This document shows positions 38,703 through 52,819 of a stretch of DNA of 64,000 bases, in pieces. Under the pieces are notes generated by a model, which saw only the letters and a list, made by a program, of their open reading frames with translations, searched no databases and had not been told where the DNA came from. Positions within the stretch are counted from its first letter, which is position 1; each line of letters begins with the position of its first letter. The position numbers were made by a program, and so were the translations under genes. Where the stretch lies: the NCBI GenBank assembly GCA_024516035.1, contig CM044964.1:26560866-26624865 (forward strand), written 5' to 3'. This DNA comes from Bactericera cockerelli (lineage: Eukaryota; Arthropoda; Insecta; Hemiptera; Triozidae).

Positions 38703-40650
38703 ATGAATTTAAAAAGTTTAGTTTTAGAGTCAGACTATCATGAAGGTCTATCGAGATGCAGAGGTCACAGTATTGTCACAATATGTTAATAAAGTCATTC
38801 AAGTTCAAAAAAGTTCTAACTTTTACTTACCTGTCAAATCTGGTCATGTAGATATGTTAGATGAATTCACTTAACCGTTTGAAGTGCTTTCAACGTGGAT
38901 TTTTTTTTTTTTTTTTTTTTTCAATTGCCTTCAAAACGTAAGAGAAAAACTTGATGAAATGTAAAGCCAAAATATATAGGTATGTCTATCTATTGCTGTC
39001 CAGTAAAAAATATTTCCAATAAAATTACAAATATGACATTTTATACAGTATGCGATAAAAAAAAAACCTAAAAAGTCTTGAGAATTTTTTGGCTTAAAAT
39101 ATTGTAGTTGTTGGACAGTTAATATGTTCAGTCACTTCAGTCACTTGCTTGGATAAATCAATTCATTTGTAATCGGTCATTTCAATTTGTGGAGAGGATA
39201 GTCAATATCTATCGATTACCTAGTTGCCTAGTTAAAAGTCAGCAAGTATATGGGTTTAAAAAAATATTCAATAATATCCCTTTGTTCAAGCTCTGCAAAG
39301 TCATGGTCAAGTAAAGTAAACCACAATCAATACATCATCGATGTAAGCTATTGTGAGTTTCACTTGAAGTCTGTTGAGTAAGTAAGGAGAGTCAAAAGTC
39401 AGTCCAAGTAAATATTTCGTGTCAACAATTTTTTTTATGTATTTTTGTTCTGTATGAAACACTTGCAGGAATAATATAAGTAAAAAACGAACATATGTAC
39501 AAGTGAGTTAGAAATAAGTGCTGAAAACTTATAACTAATTTTAAAGCATATGTACAAAAGATAGATAGCTAACAGTCAGATAAGCAAAGAGGAAGAAAAG
39601 CATAAGACAATACAAACTAAGAAAGAACACAAAAGGAGTAGAAAAACTCATTGATACAATGCACGATGAAAAATTATAAATTTTTGAGTTTTTAAAATAT
39701 TGTATGTATGAACATAAAACTAGCTAACTAGCAACAACCGGATGATTTCCCAGAAGGCTCTCAATCCGATGTTGGTTATGCCATTTTGTGTATGAAGAAA
39801 ATCGAAGAAATATAACTGTAAATTTAAGTTCAACAAAAATGGCATAGGTAATGGCACGATAAAGCGGATGGCGAATCTGAAAGATTCTTAAAAGTTAAAA
39901 TAGTCAGTCTTTTTTAAAAGTTTGATTAACTGAAGAGGGGTTGTTATTGAGTATGAAGTAGGTAACCTAATTATAGATTAGTACTAATGGAAGAGGAGAC
40001 AGGAGGAATATCTAAAATGAAATCTTTGGTAATACTATAAACTATAGCAGAGAGAATGTTAGTGGAAATAAAGTAGGAAATGATAAATGAGGAGGGGGAA
40101 TAAAAAGTGTAACTCAGTTGAGGACACCCTAAATTCTGAAAATGGGTTAGTTAGTTCAGCGAATGAAACAGAATTCAGGTAACATAGTAAACCACGTCTT
40201 TGTTATTGTTTATATGTACAACTAAGCTAAACAGAGGAAAGGAATAGCGTGTTTTGTACAAAAATCTCATCATAGGAAGCTACAGAAACAATGAGAGTCA
40301 AGGAAAAGGTAAGAGGACGCAAATGGTGACAATCAAACAGAGAATCGTTCACCAAGGTCCGAGAAAAGTAGAAGGTATTTAAGAACAAAAGTCTAGATAC
40401 TGGTTATTTCGATTGAAATAAAGGTTTGGAAAAACAATCGCACTAGGAAGAAGAATCTCTGGTGAGACACTTCCTCTCAGAGACAATCATAGACAAAAGG
40501 CGAGCAAAACTTTGCACCACCGCGAGGCTTTGTCCTACATTAACTAAAATATAACGAGGGTTTTGTACAGGTTCACATCAAGTGACGATGAATTCGTCAA
40601 AGGGTCCATGGGCGAATGAGGCAAGTGTCGATCTGTCAAAGACGGACGAC
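38703..40650. other. 3' flank of two-exon Osiris gene, no gene seen
   Basis: AT-rich with T- and A-runs (38900-38921). It lacks the SINEs seen elsewhere. The 3'UTR of the minus-strand Osiris gene should start at 40650; no AATAAA is obvious within 150 bp. Confidence 0.45.
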
Positions 40651-43600
40651 TTATTCGGTTTTCTGGTGGGCGGCGTAGGCCAGTTTCTGGGCGGGGGCGG
40701 CGTCTAGACTCCTGGCGGCGGCGTAGTGTCCATGTTGGTGTTCCTCAGAGTAGTGAGGGTGGGCGACCACCTCGTAGCTCTGGGTCTGAGCGTGCTTGTT
40801 GGCCAGGAGCTTCTGGACTCCGATGATCAGAGCGAGGACCAGGGCGATCTTGGAGATGATGATGGCCTTGAAGGAGAGGAGAGCCAGGGCACCGAGAGCC
40901 AGAGGGATGAGGGCAGCAGCCTTCAGCTTGAAGAGGAGGAGGAGGGGCAGGAGCATCTTGATCTTCTTCTTCTTGCCACGGCCTGGGAACAGAGAGATGA
41001 TGACAAAGGTTATAACAGTTGTTTACTAGAGAACTTTGTTAAAGTCCTTCCATTCATTTAAAATGCATACCAATCATTTAAGGTTAGATTTTAGAAAATG
41101 CTTTGAGCATCAAACTCGCCTGGTGGTTACCTTCCACTAAAGAGTGTTATTATAATAATTAATTATTATTATAATAATTAAAGAATCAAGAGATCACGAG
41201 TTAATTTCGTATGAACTAGCGACAAAGCTCATAAACTCTTTTACTAAGTATTCTAAAACAACAAATTAGGATAAGTAAGAGACGTTGTTGAAAATAATCA
41301 AGTAACAAAAACTTGTAGCCCCACCAGAGTAGAACTTTGCCAATATTTGTGAACAAACAAAAAGTCAAAAAAGAAACTTGAAGCATAATATGCATGATCT
41401 TACATAGATTGAGGTCAGATCTACACTGGTGTAGTCCCACATTCCATGCACCTGTCTCATCTGTTCACAAGCATCGGAATCAATAAATAAAGTAATGGAC
41501 AAGCCAACTCTCACAAGCACACCCATTTAGGGGACTGGATTGTAAACCACACCGAACCGGGCTGAACGACAACTTTCTTTGAAGCAAATGAAACTTGATT
41601 CGATATAAAAAAAAAAGAAAAAAAAAATCAGTAATCAGAGCCGAAGACCGGTTTCTTTTGGCAACCAACTTTTTCATTGATTTTGCTGAAGAACAGACGT
41701 GAATGGGGATTGGTTTTGAAAAATGGAGTTGGTCCAAAAATACCGAAGGAATCCATGTCAATTGGAAATTTTGTATTCATGTCGAACTGAAAGTCGATAA
41801 ATAATTCTATTTCTACCGTTGTACCTAGTCAATATTGTCTTTCTCATGTGAGTTTCGTCAGTTTCTCTTTTACTAACCTCGTGTTTAGAAATTCTTGAGC
41901 AAGAATCAATTAATCGTTGTAGCGGCAATATTTTTTTTATCAATGTAGCGACATAACAATTTGGCCAAATCAATTGCCAAATGGAGGTACCTATGATTCG
42001 CACCTGCAGAGGAGACATTAGCTCCTCAATGCGTCAGTCAGTAGGAACAGTAGGAAGTATTATTGTTTCATTACAATTCTCACAGCATGGGTGTAGTTTC
42101 AGCAAAATGGTATCATGCATCTAATTATGACTTGGAGAGAACGATTCATAAACGTTTTCTGTGACATCATTTTCATAGCCAACAAAGAAGCCATGAATGA
42201 GCGTCTGAATAGAATCGTGAATATTAAATAGGTTGAAACTGTTGAAAGCAACAGCGAAATTTAATAAACATTCAAATAGAGGACACACTCACGAATGAAT
42301 TCATTAAATCTGATCGGAGTCATTTGATACAACACCTAGAAGAGTTAAACATAGAAGTCCAAAATTGTTGTTCTATAGAACATTTTTTTTTCAAATCAAC
42401 TTCGTCACTAATAACTAGATAACAAGTTATATTTTAGGTACTTGTTTAAACTGAATTTTCAGTTTGTTGAGCAAAATGTATAATTTTAGTTATAGATGAA
42501 AAGTGAACAAAAAGTTTATTCAAGCCTTGAATAGATACGTTGAATTGATACCATCCTTCTGCAAACATATACAAAAGAAAGAAGAAGATTACCTACTGCA
42601 AATAAAAATAATGCAAGCACAGGTGTGCCGGTTGGGTTTGACTACATACATTCAGTCCACTCTCTCTCCAAGGAAAGTACATTTTGTCTAAACTATGAAG
42701 TGGACATTATCGGACCTCTACTTGGTCATAAATTTACAACGAGCTATGTCGAAAGTTTTGGCGAGGATTCAAAAACATACATTCATCCATGTAACTTGAA
42801 AAAAATTCATCATCATCGTTAGTTTCTTCCTTTACTTTTAGAGTATTCACCAGATTCTTGAATGCTTCAATCACTTTTTCAGTCATTTTGGTTTACTAAA
42901 AGTAAGCCAAGTATTTACACGAATGCAAAACTCACTTGTGAAATGTAGAACATACTTGATTATATCTTGAGTATGTTTCTGTGAAAGACAAGTATCAGGT
43001 AAGGTGTAAACTCGTACATGTATCATTCATAAAACCTGAACATTATCTACGTTGAAGGAATTCAAGAATACGAATTGCTGGGACTACCATTAGAGTCCAC
43101 TTTAATGTCCAATAACCAGACAGATAACTCGTAAATTTCTAATTGCATGATACTTCACATTCATGCCCAGATATGTAGACGGACCGTTGTCAGAGTCCAA
43201 CAAAGAATTTCTTCTGTAATGACCAAGTGATACAAGAAGCTCTTCATACCAAAGAAAGTTTCACTTGTGGAGAAAATAGATCCTAGTTAGGTTGAAATAT
43301 AACTAGAAATCAAAGATGAATATCCTGAATATACATGATAGGTCAGATCTGAAGATAATAATATATATTGCTTCGGCAAATGACCAATTGACCACACTGC
43401 CCGGTAGAAGTTGTACAGAAGACGTAATTGATCCAAGTCCATAACCATATCTTCTTAGATATTCTTGGTATTGCTATTAATGGTACAGATCTTGAAGCAC
43501 GTACGTGAGGCTACTAATAGAGAGTACTGCATCCGGTATCTCAAATGAAAGTTACCAGGTAATTGAAGTCATAATGCATTTTGAAGTGGGTCTGATTAAT

Positions 43601-46600
43601 AATACTGATCGATCGATAGCTGATCGGGGATGCTAGAAAAAATAAAGACTTGGGCTGAACTATACAATACGAGTAACAAGAATTTAAGAACCCTCCTTTT
43701 TTACTGTTTTTAAAGTGAAATCACTTTGGACTTTTTCAAAAGATCAAAGTTTTTAGTTTCTCTCTAGTGTCGTAGGATGTAATAATAGGACTTTTGTATC
43801 TCCAGAAATGCATCAAATTTTGCATTGTTCTAAACTACATCAAAGAGCAGTTGGATACAAAAGGGAGAATGGTAAGATTTCACTCAGGTTAGTATCACAG
43901 GAAAACTTCACAGATACCTATTATTTCTAGATCAATTTTTACATTATTTTTCTAATAAGCTTTGTCAGTTTCTCCACAGAGGTCTACATCCTATTCAAAA
44001 GATTAGAAACCCTATTACAAAATTAGGAACTACTGAATGAATATGCCAGTTTGTTTGCTGTTATCTCTAGGTAAATGTATTGTACTAGTCTAATGTCTTT
44101 GCAAAGTTATATCTTTGATATTAAATACGTTATGTATTTTAATTTGTGTAGATCTAACGCTAACCGAACAAGTGGGTTTTCAATTACAATGACTCAGTAA
44201 AATTCTACGCTCTTATGATGGAATGGGCTGGTATTGAAAAACTTTCACAGTTCTTCGATTAGCTAGAGACAATTAGCATGATCTTGTTTCTTGACCGAGC
44301 CATTGCCCATTCACAATATTCACTTTTCGGCTTGTGTTGTGCGGCGAGTGAATGTTGCAATATTTGAGAGCAATATTTCTTCTTCTAAACGTTTCCCATG
44401 GAATAGTCTTAAACATAATCAAACCATTTCATATTTGAAAGCTGATATCGGGCTGAAATATACTAAGCAGGAATGAAAGCATTTTTTTGATATTTTTACG
44501 TCATCTGTGTATCATGAAACAAAACTAAACTTACACTTTGTTTATATAAGTTATTTTATGGAATTCGGGTTTCTCCATAAAAAAATTAAAAGAGTCGTAT
44601 AGAAATTCTGTTGCTGAACTGTAAGTGGGAAAATACCTTTTAAAACTATCTCTTAACCCCTTTGAAAAAACTCCTATATCATAAACCAGTTCATAAGATA
44701 AATTGAACTCCCAAATTTCTAAATCTTGAGCCACCATGTTTAATACAATTTTATTCTGGACCTTGTTTATTCGAGATGAAAAAAAAAAGTGATTTGAAAG
44801 TAAGCAGCTCGACCTGCCTCTGATCAAGACCGGCTTTAAATGGTAAGAGCCAGGTGCGGCACTTGTTTCGAGAAATTATCGATCCAGATGAAAGTAGAAT
44901 TTTTACCTTTTAGGCTGCGTCGGCTAAAACCAGTCAGTCCGTTTCTATTAGTTTCGTTTTCTTTTCAACTCAAATTTAAACGTGTCAACTTTCTGCGTTG
45001 AACAGGTTTTTGTTTGTTTGAAGTATTGCTTGTAAAAGTATCAGTGTCAGCTTGAAGAACATGTCGTATTAAATTTTACTTTAAGATGACAGACTTCTTA
45101 AATTTGAACATTTCATATCAACTTATACCTAATGGGCATTGAAGGATACACGATGGTAGATACAAATAGGGCACTACTAGTACACATTTTTCCTCAATTT
45201 AAATTTGAAATCTACTTAAAAGCTGGCAATAAAGTATTGCGTCCAATGAATTATGTGCCACATGCTAGTGCTATAGGAGAACCACACAAGGTATGCGGTA
45301 TTTAAGCTATTTGGCACAGTCTCGGTGTTTCAACCAAATGTACACAATAAGTAAAATAATGAAGATACTAATGTCGATGGTCATGATGATGCAGAATTAC
45401 ACATGCATGTCGCATGGTTGGGAGTCGCATTAGGTTTGAGCCAAATCTCACACGACGCGTAGGCCAAGACACATTGGACTTGTTGAACCTAACAGTCTAG
45501 ATTCGAGCATTGAGCGATGGGACCTGTCCGGAATATTGATGAGAGAGACCCAGTGAGACGGTTTGGTGATGCTAAGAACGCTCCGAGTTGACCAAATAGA
45601 ATTTGGTCAAGAAAAAAAAAAAAAAAAAAAAAAAAACGGAGGAATTATCAGAGGGGAAGAGAAATAGAGAGATTATTGAGAGGGACAAAATTATAAGATG
45701 AACTCACAAAAGAAATGATGTAAGATGTCTCACATTATCTCAATGAATTTGTTGAGAAAAATAAGAAGAAATGGTTTGCACAAGAAAGATGAGCTGAGAT
45801 GAACTTTCGGGAAATAAAATAGTAAGAGAAATGGTGAAAGCGAAAGGGAAAGAGTTAGAGCGCGAGAAAAGTGATTAATTAGGCCTCTTGTTCAAAAATA
45901 GATAGTGTATGCACTGGTCCACTCAGTCAACTGAAAGATCTAAATGCATTGATGAGCACATTAGAATTGCATATTGTTTGCTGATTAAGATAACTATCTG
46001 TGATGTGAGAATAATTATTATTATATGATATATGAGACTACCAGTGGAACCGTAGTTGTAGTTAGCAGACAGCGTTAAAAACAAATGAAAGTTAATTACA
46101 AGAGAGTGTGTTACCTTGTTAATAAAATAATGTAATGATTAAATCAGATTAGTATCTTTGTTTCAATCTTTAAAGTAAAGCTTGTAAATTATTGTAACGA
46201 ATGATAAAGATCTTGATAAGATATGTCAAACATGTGATAATCTAAAACTGCTTTCGCTAGAACAAGTAGTTGATGGAATTACACTTCAGATAATAAAGGT
46301 TAATTAAACCTTGTGATAAAGAAATGAAAAGATAATTGAAGATTCTATTTGTTCATCATATGGAAATATTATAGACAAAAAAGTATGTGCTAAAACAGGT
46401 AGTGTGTGATCTCCACCAAAATATCCAGAACAAAACCTTGGGAACCATTACAATCCTTGATGTGAAAAATGGTATTGAATCGGTTCAAAATTGGTATCTA
46501 TTGAAATTCAAGACCTAGATCCCTAATCGAACTTAATGACTTTCGAATACAACCTGGTAGTGGATCGGCTAATTCATTCGCTATACTTGGCCATTTAAAA

Positions 46601-48952
46601 ACTAGTTTACCGGACCGTTTAGAAAACGAATAGGTGGCTTCAAATTTGGGCCAAGATGCCTGAAGACATTTCGTCTAACGGACACACAGGAGATAGGAGA
46701 GAAACGAGTGTAATAAATCAGTAAATTGGAATTCTTGAAGAAGGCTAAAAACACTTAAAAATGGGAGCAGGTAATCTGTTCAGTTTTGAAATGGGATACT
46801 GTTCTAAGTGCTCCTTTGCGTGAATGAGCTGAAGATAGCTATTAAACTGTGAATATTATTTATATTATGCATTCCTAATAATTACACATTTTATGCATCA
46901 ACTTGAGCTCACTGTTTCGAGACCAAGGAAGCATTGCCTCTTCAGAAACGGATTGATATTATGTTGAGTTTCTTTGAATATGCTCTTAATTATAATAATT
47001 ACATTATTGTAGGGTATGCTTTCTAGTTATTATACGAGTACTTGAACCTAATTGTAAGATCACCTATTTAAAACTGAGGATCAACTCATAAATTATAAAG
47101 AGAAAGACGGAAGACATGTTGCGATATATGGATGAGAAAACACTGGTCATGGTACATTTTTTGTTGTGATTCTTTTTCTCTAAACAAATAATTCCTCTGG
47201 TCTGAATCCTATCAGAGGAATCAGAGTAAAATCATGGACATAAACCACATTTACATTATAGTTTACCTTGTTGGAGAAATTCATTTTTATAGGTGAATAC
47301 TTTTAAATATATGACTCAGTATACCCAAAGAAATTACTGAGAGAAGATAAAGTTCATAATATTTGAACAAAGTTGAAGGGAAGATACTTACTCTAACATC
47401 AATATGTACGTATTTTAAGCATGATTTGCCTAATTTTTCAAAGAATACAGAATCACTTCCATACCGTAGAAAATGCATCAAGAATTCAAGTAACAGAAGT
47501 TAGAAACAAATTCACCTCAATCACGAACCGGAAACATGATCTTGAGCTATTACAAGAAGTGGAAACAACTCTGACTTAACATTAAACTAAACTCACTAGG
47601 TTAAGGACCAGTATATTATCAAAGAGTTGAGATCATAGATAGCAAGAACCACATACCTGTACATCGCTAGACTACAATGGAGTCAAAGATCATCAACATA
47701 GATGAGAATTGTGAGGATAGGTCTGAAAGAACGTCAAGTCTAAACCATGTACGTCTCTATTGTGAGATTCCATTGTACTTGTTCTGGGCTATTGTTATTA
47801 TTTTTAACATGGTAATGTGGGATTTACATAATTATCTCATCACACTTATACATATGAGCTAGTTGAATAATTAAACAGGTATCTACTAATTGAAACATAG
47901 GATGAAAGACACTGAATGTTTTTGGACCTTTTTATAGATTCTGTTTAATACTACTGTGATTTATAACTTGTTACCGTCTGAAATGACCTAATACGACTTT
48001 ATGAATTACATAGTTGAGGTTTGAGTATTCTAAATCGATTCTATGGAACAAAAAAAAAAGAAATACTGAAGAGAATAAGATGATAGGCACAAATAGTTAT
48101 GTAAGTATGAATGGTTTAATTTGGAACCGTTTAATTTGTAGATTATCAAAAGATATGAAGCCAAATTCAATTAATTACAATGAGACGAAAGAAGAACTTT
48201 ACTTTTAATTTTGATTCTTTACTAGATAGTAGAATAAGTGAGTATGAATTAAAAGTCATACCTATCAAGATGTAAGTTAATTCGATCAATATTCAAATTA
48301 ACAAAAGAACTTAATCAAATACTAGAAAATTTTAAATTTGTATGCCACTTTTAGCAGCAAGTCAATTTTCAACGGTTGTTCAGATACTACTTAAGGGTCG
48401 TTTGATTCAATTGTTCTGAACAATAGTTTTGAAGAGCCTGAAAAGCCCAGAGAAAATTCCTCTTGGCTATTTTAAAATAAAACTTGGGATAAGTTTTCTA
48501 AGCTTACCTTCATCGAGGGATCTCTTCATTTCGTTGACGGCGGTGGTTGGCATCTTGAACTGAATGACATGGGAGGACAGGAATTTGGCGACTCTGTCCA
48601 TGAACAGATTCTCAATATCGTCTTCGGATTTGGTGGCAAAGTCCTCCTCAGACAAGGCACGCTGGTCTCTCAGGGAGCTCTTGTCTTCGTTGCTGACAAT
48701 GGTTAATCCATCAACAATTGGGATTTCGTTCTTTCTCAGCATTTTGTCGACGTAAGTCAGAGAGCGCATCTTCAGGCATGATGTCAGTTCCTTATCGCCA
48801 CAGCTCTTGACAAAGGTTGTGACCTTTTCGATGTAGCCAGCAACGGTGGAGTCGCTGTTAGGCACAACCTTGTTTTCCTCCGGCTGGGAAGGGAAACAAC
48901 TGATCACTTGTATCGATATCAAGAGGACGGATAACTTCAAAAAACGATTCAT
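40651..48952 (-). CDS. Osiris (DUF1676) family protein, complete, two exons, 258 aa
   Basis: Exon 1 is 48952-48508 (donor GAAG|GTAAGC), exon 2 is 40982-40651 (acceptor TTCCCAG). The split glycine codon joins in phase 1. Residues 1-19 are a signal peptide. C51 and C59 are the Osiris cysteine pair; DUF1676 runs through LFMDRVAKFLSSHVIQFKMP. A basic RGKKKKIK precedes the long Leu/Ala/Ile-rich segment (about 158-205, with two hydrophobic runs and a single K between). The C-terminus is His/Tyr-rich and ends with AQKLAY (246-251), the conserved Osiris AQxLAY motif. Length and layout are typical. The 7.5 kb intron is very large for the family. Exon 1 is present again, inverted, at 59522-59966. Likely a membrane or endosomal protein in cuticle-secreting cells. 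Confidence 0.92.
40983..48507. other. Large Osiris intron, 7,525 bp
   Basis: Mostly unique AT-rich DNA with few SINE traces (only a family B 3' fragment at 41108-41156). The poly-A run at 45613-45636 is the main simple repeat. Paired open frames shared with the inverted copy (44531-44827 and 63634-63915) shift frame between copies, so they are not conserved as protein. The low SINE load contrasts with the other intergenic parts and may mean a functional intron or chance. Confidence 0.5.
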
Positions 48953-49095
48953 TTTGAACGTTTTAAAATTAAACTAAAAGTTTAAAAAATAAAAATAGAA
49001 CACACGAGATCACACCGCGAGTTTAGAAACACTCGCGCTCGAAAACAACTAGACGCGATGACTTTTCAATGTGTCCACTTCAAAGTCCGTTGATC

Positions 49096-49132
49096 AACTG
49101 AAAGATCTCAATATTTTGTAATCGTATTTATA
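49096..49132 (-). promoter_or_regulatory. TATA box and initiator of the Osiris gene
   Basis: TATAAATA (49132-49125) and the arthropod initiator TCAGTT (49101-49096), with the initiator A 33 bp from the first T of the TATA box. This predicts a start site at 49099 and a 5'UTR of about 146 bp. Both elements are unchanged in the inverted copy. Confidence 0.65.
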
Positions 49133-50800
49133 ACTTCTATTTTTTTCCCCAATAAAAACTTTTGATTTTCGGTTTCAGATCAATTAGAAGGGGTGTTTGT
49201 TGGATTTTTTTCTACTGATCCAATGTGTTTATAGTTGAGACACTACTAAGTATTATTTTATATGTACCTCTCAATATAATAGTACCCGCTGTTCTTTTCT
49301 CCTTTCGTCTCTTTCTTCTCCTCCTCCTCCTCTCCTATCTCTGTCTGTCTTTATGATCTTAATTTTACGTAACTCTTGCCTGTGGTCATGTTTGGTTTCA
49401 TTTTCTTTTTCATTCATAAAGTCAATTTGTTTGACACACATCAGTTCCGACAGTTAGATTTAGATTTCGTTTACAATGTCTGAGAAACTTTAGGGAACTC
49501 ATGAGCGTCTCATGTTTCATGTACAATTTTCTTATTGTACAAATAATTTTATTTAAAACAATTGACATTTAAAAATATTGAATGGGACATGTTTTTTGTC
49601 GAAGAAAAAGAGATTTTTCAGTCATTATCTGTATTGTACATCTTTCATAGGGCAGTATGACTCTTTCAAATAAACAAGAAGAAACACAGAAATTTTCATT
49701 TTTGTGAAACGCTATTATTATGTGGTGATATACTCTGGTGGTCAATTCCACATTTAGTTTGCTAACAAAAGAATGCTTTAACCGCATTTTAACCAAATGA
49801 ACAAATCATGTTTTTTTTGTGGCTCTCTTTGAAGTGGCAGGGTTCTCACATGTGAGCTCTTCCACTCAACCACTTTAAATGTCCCGCCCCTCTAAGGCTC
49901 AGTGAGGTTATTTGTATAGCTCGTTTGTGAGTTTACATTGAATGGAGGGTAAAACCTCGTTGTGCTATGACCATGCAGTTGAAAGTGACATAAAACCCAA
50001 CAACCAAAAATGCTCCTACCCGCAATCAGACTTTTATAGCAGAACAAAACCGTTACAAGTTACAAAAACATTTTTAGTATTTTTCAACAGGTATCTTTTG
50101 AAAAAGTTCGATAGTTTATGAGCCAATCTCCATCGTTGGTTGTGACTTCTTCTCGTGGTTTAGAGATCTCGAGTTTGATTCCTGAGTTCTGCAGAATTTT
50201 CTAACAAAATTACACATATTTACACCACAACCTATACCTATTCTGGGTCCTAACACTTGCTTTTATCTCCTTATTGCTTTTTTGTCTCTCATGACTAGGA
50301 ATCTTTACACCACAACCTATACTGGGTCTTAACACTTGCTTTTATCTCCTTATTGCTTTTTTGACTCTCATGACTTTGTGGTGAAGCAATAGTCTCGTCA
50401 TATGTTTTGTGGGTAGCACAGCATCATTAAGGGTCTCCTTTGCTTTTCTGATTATTTAAATTATTTTCTATAATATACTACGGTTAATATCGCCACTTGT
50501 TTTTACCTACTCATACAAGTAACTGCTCATTTTCCCTCAAAAGGTATATGCATGGTTCACTACCAAAGTAGTTACACAGTAGAAAAAATCGTTTACATTA
50601 TTTTCTTTATAGTCTGGTAATGCCGTCACTGGTACTTAATAATAAGACTCATAAACTAAATAGGTACTCTTTTTTTTTAAAGCATCTTTCTTTATATTAG
50701 ACATTATATTTGTAAATTTATGAGATAATGGTACGACTAGGATTCAAATTTAAAGTTTACTTACATTCAAAAATTGAATCTTGTTCATTTCATCATAAGC
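49133..50800. other. Upstream region of Osiris gene
   Basis: A CT-rich stretch at 49297-49345 (CTCCTCCTCCTCC). Headless SINE tail at 49875-50010. A roughly 80 bp tandem duplication at 50218-50380 (unit core CACCACAACCTATACTGGGT) that the right arm has only once. A tRNA-like fragment near 50150-50190. There is no gene. Confidence 0.5.
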
Positions 50801-51043
50801 GTTTTCTCTCATTTACTCATTTTTCCTCACGAGCATGGTGACATTCCAGACAACACAAATTTCAGAGTGGAAAATTTTCTAACCCAGTCGGGTTCGAAAC
50901 CCAGGCCATCGTGTGTGCAGCTCAGACCACTCGACCAGGTGACAGGTTGGAAAGTACCTTGCGTAACGGACCTAATGTAGGTCAACCAGGCGTCATCAGG
51001 GATCAAAAATACATGAGAATTGTTCGATACAACTACACAGTAA
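50800..51043 (-). repeat. tRNA-derived SINE at contig end
   Basis: The minus strand has A-box-like CTGGTCGAGTGGTCTGAG and B-box-like CTGGGTTTCGAACCCG. Runs to the gap; the right arm has the counterpart at 57480-57715. Confidence 0.65.
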
Positions 51044-51143
51044 NNNNNNNNNNNNNNNNNNNNNNNNNNNNNNNNNNNNNNNNNNNNNNNNNNNNNNNNN
51101 NNNNNNNNNNNNNNNNNNNNNNNNNNNNNNNNNNNNNNNNNNN
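51044..51143. other. Assembly gap, 100 N
   Basis: Exactly 100 N, the usual placeholder for a scaffold join of unknown length. The left contig ends inside a sequence that continues, inverted, below 57480. Confidence 0.98.
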
Positions 51144-51212
51144 ACAGACCACAAGCGTCTACAGTAGCTCCTGTTTCATGGCTACGAAACAAAAAAGGCT
51201 GTGAAACACTCA

Positions 51213-51256
<44 letters not shown>

Positions 51257-52725
51257 CTGATGATGATGATGATGATTACCCCATTGACAGTATTGACACC
51301 CTTGAGAGTAGGGGCTTTCTTTGTGAGCCTTGTTTTTATAATATATCTAATAATGTATTTCATAATAATAATAGAAATGTACAAGGCAAGTTCCACAGCT
51401 TATTTGAATCAACAAACTTTGCGTCATTCGATTCTCTCCCAAATCGGTAGACACTACCATACTTAAGTCTTGAGTCTAGCTTGAGAAAGAAAGTTGCTGA
51501 CGTAATCGACTTCCTTCCTCACCTTACATGTCATTACTGCCGCCATGACGTAACATTGCCTCTTAAGGTGAGTGGTAGGATAGTTGTTTTTTAAGCTTGT
51601 GGTCTCGGGTTCGATCCCCAGATCCGATGAAGAGTTTTGTGTAAAAAATTTTTTGGTTACATTTGACATAATATGTAATATTACCTATATTATGATTTAT
51701 ATTTTATTACTAGGATTATTTAAAAAATTACAGAATCCGGGAATTATCCGAAAGTATTTCCTTCTGGAAAATGGATTTATTTATTATTTTTTTTTAACTA
51801 CAAGACAAAACTTCATTCAGAGAATTTGTGAAAGAGAATGAGCTCGCAATGCTGGCTGCATTCCCCCTCTGAATGGCCAGGCTCAAACGTTGGATGAGGT
51901 GTGATCCGTATGATGGGAATAATTTAAATTATAACCTTTCAAATAAAACATTATACCAAATAACGATGACCCTTCCCAACACCTAAATGACAAGTGTCAC
52001 TTCTCGCTCATCAGAGGGGAGCCATACTACAAGACGGCAAGCTATACGACATGGACCACAAGCGTCTACGGTAGCTGCTTTTTCATGGCTACCAAATAAA
52101 AATGGTTGTAAAACAATAAAGATAGTTATAAAAAAGAAATAAAGTGTTCACTGTTTGACGAAGAATTAATCATATTAACTCGATAACCCAAGGTAGAAGT
52201 TGCTTTACTAGAAAAAAAGTTACATGTTAAATGTTAGAGTTGAAGAATTCACAGCTCGAACCAAGAAATCAGAATTGTTAAATTTGAAAGTTGAGAAGCT
52301 AGAGCAATCTGTAACTTTCCCAATTTTTTATACTCTCGCGTATCACTGATCACTGCTGAATCTGATGCTATTTGAAACTGAAATGTCATAGAGACATAGA
52401 CACACAGTAGACAGGCTGGGTGGAGCTGGGCGGACTGACCATATGACACAGGACGTCGAAAATATGTATGTACCTGTGTATGATTTTATTTGTGGTGAAG
52501 CACAAGGCCTGTGCCCACATAATAATAAGACTCTGAGGGTTAGGTGATAGAAAATGCCTTGAGCATTAACCTCGCCTGGTGGTTACCTTCCACTAAAGAG
52601 TGCTTTTATTATTAGTGATAAAACTGATTAGTCATTGATTAGAGATACCTATTACACATTCGTAATAAAGAGTTGTAATGATTCAGGGCGAAGAACTTTC
52701 ACTGAAATGACTCATTGTAAATATC

Positions 52726-52756
<31 letters not shown>

Positions 52757-52819
52757 TATTACCTATTACTTATTATTATTTCATTGTTTTTTAAGATCCT
52801 TATGATCACCCAGAGCACA

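Larger units (their letters stand above)
44451..51043 (+). repeat. Left arm of ~6.5-kb inverted duplication
   Basis: Position x corresponds to about 108,474 minus x in the right arm (48952 with 59522; 51043 with 57480). Exon sequence is almost identical, intron sequence differs by several percent with small indels. The arm ends exactly at the assembly gap, so its outer limit is set by the contig end, and the left limit by the window edge of the other arm. Confidence 0.9.

Noticed and set aside
44531..44827. 98-codon frame, with counterpart 63634-63915, as a conserved gene
   Set aside because: The two copies change reading frame about two thirds of the way along, so protein is not conserved; similarity is due to the inverted duplication.
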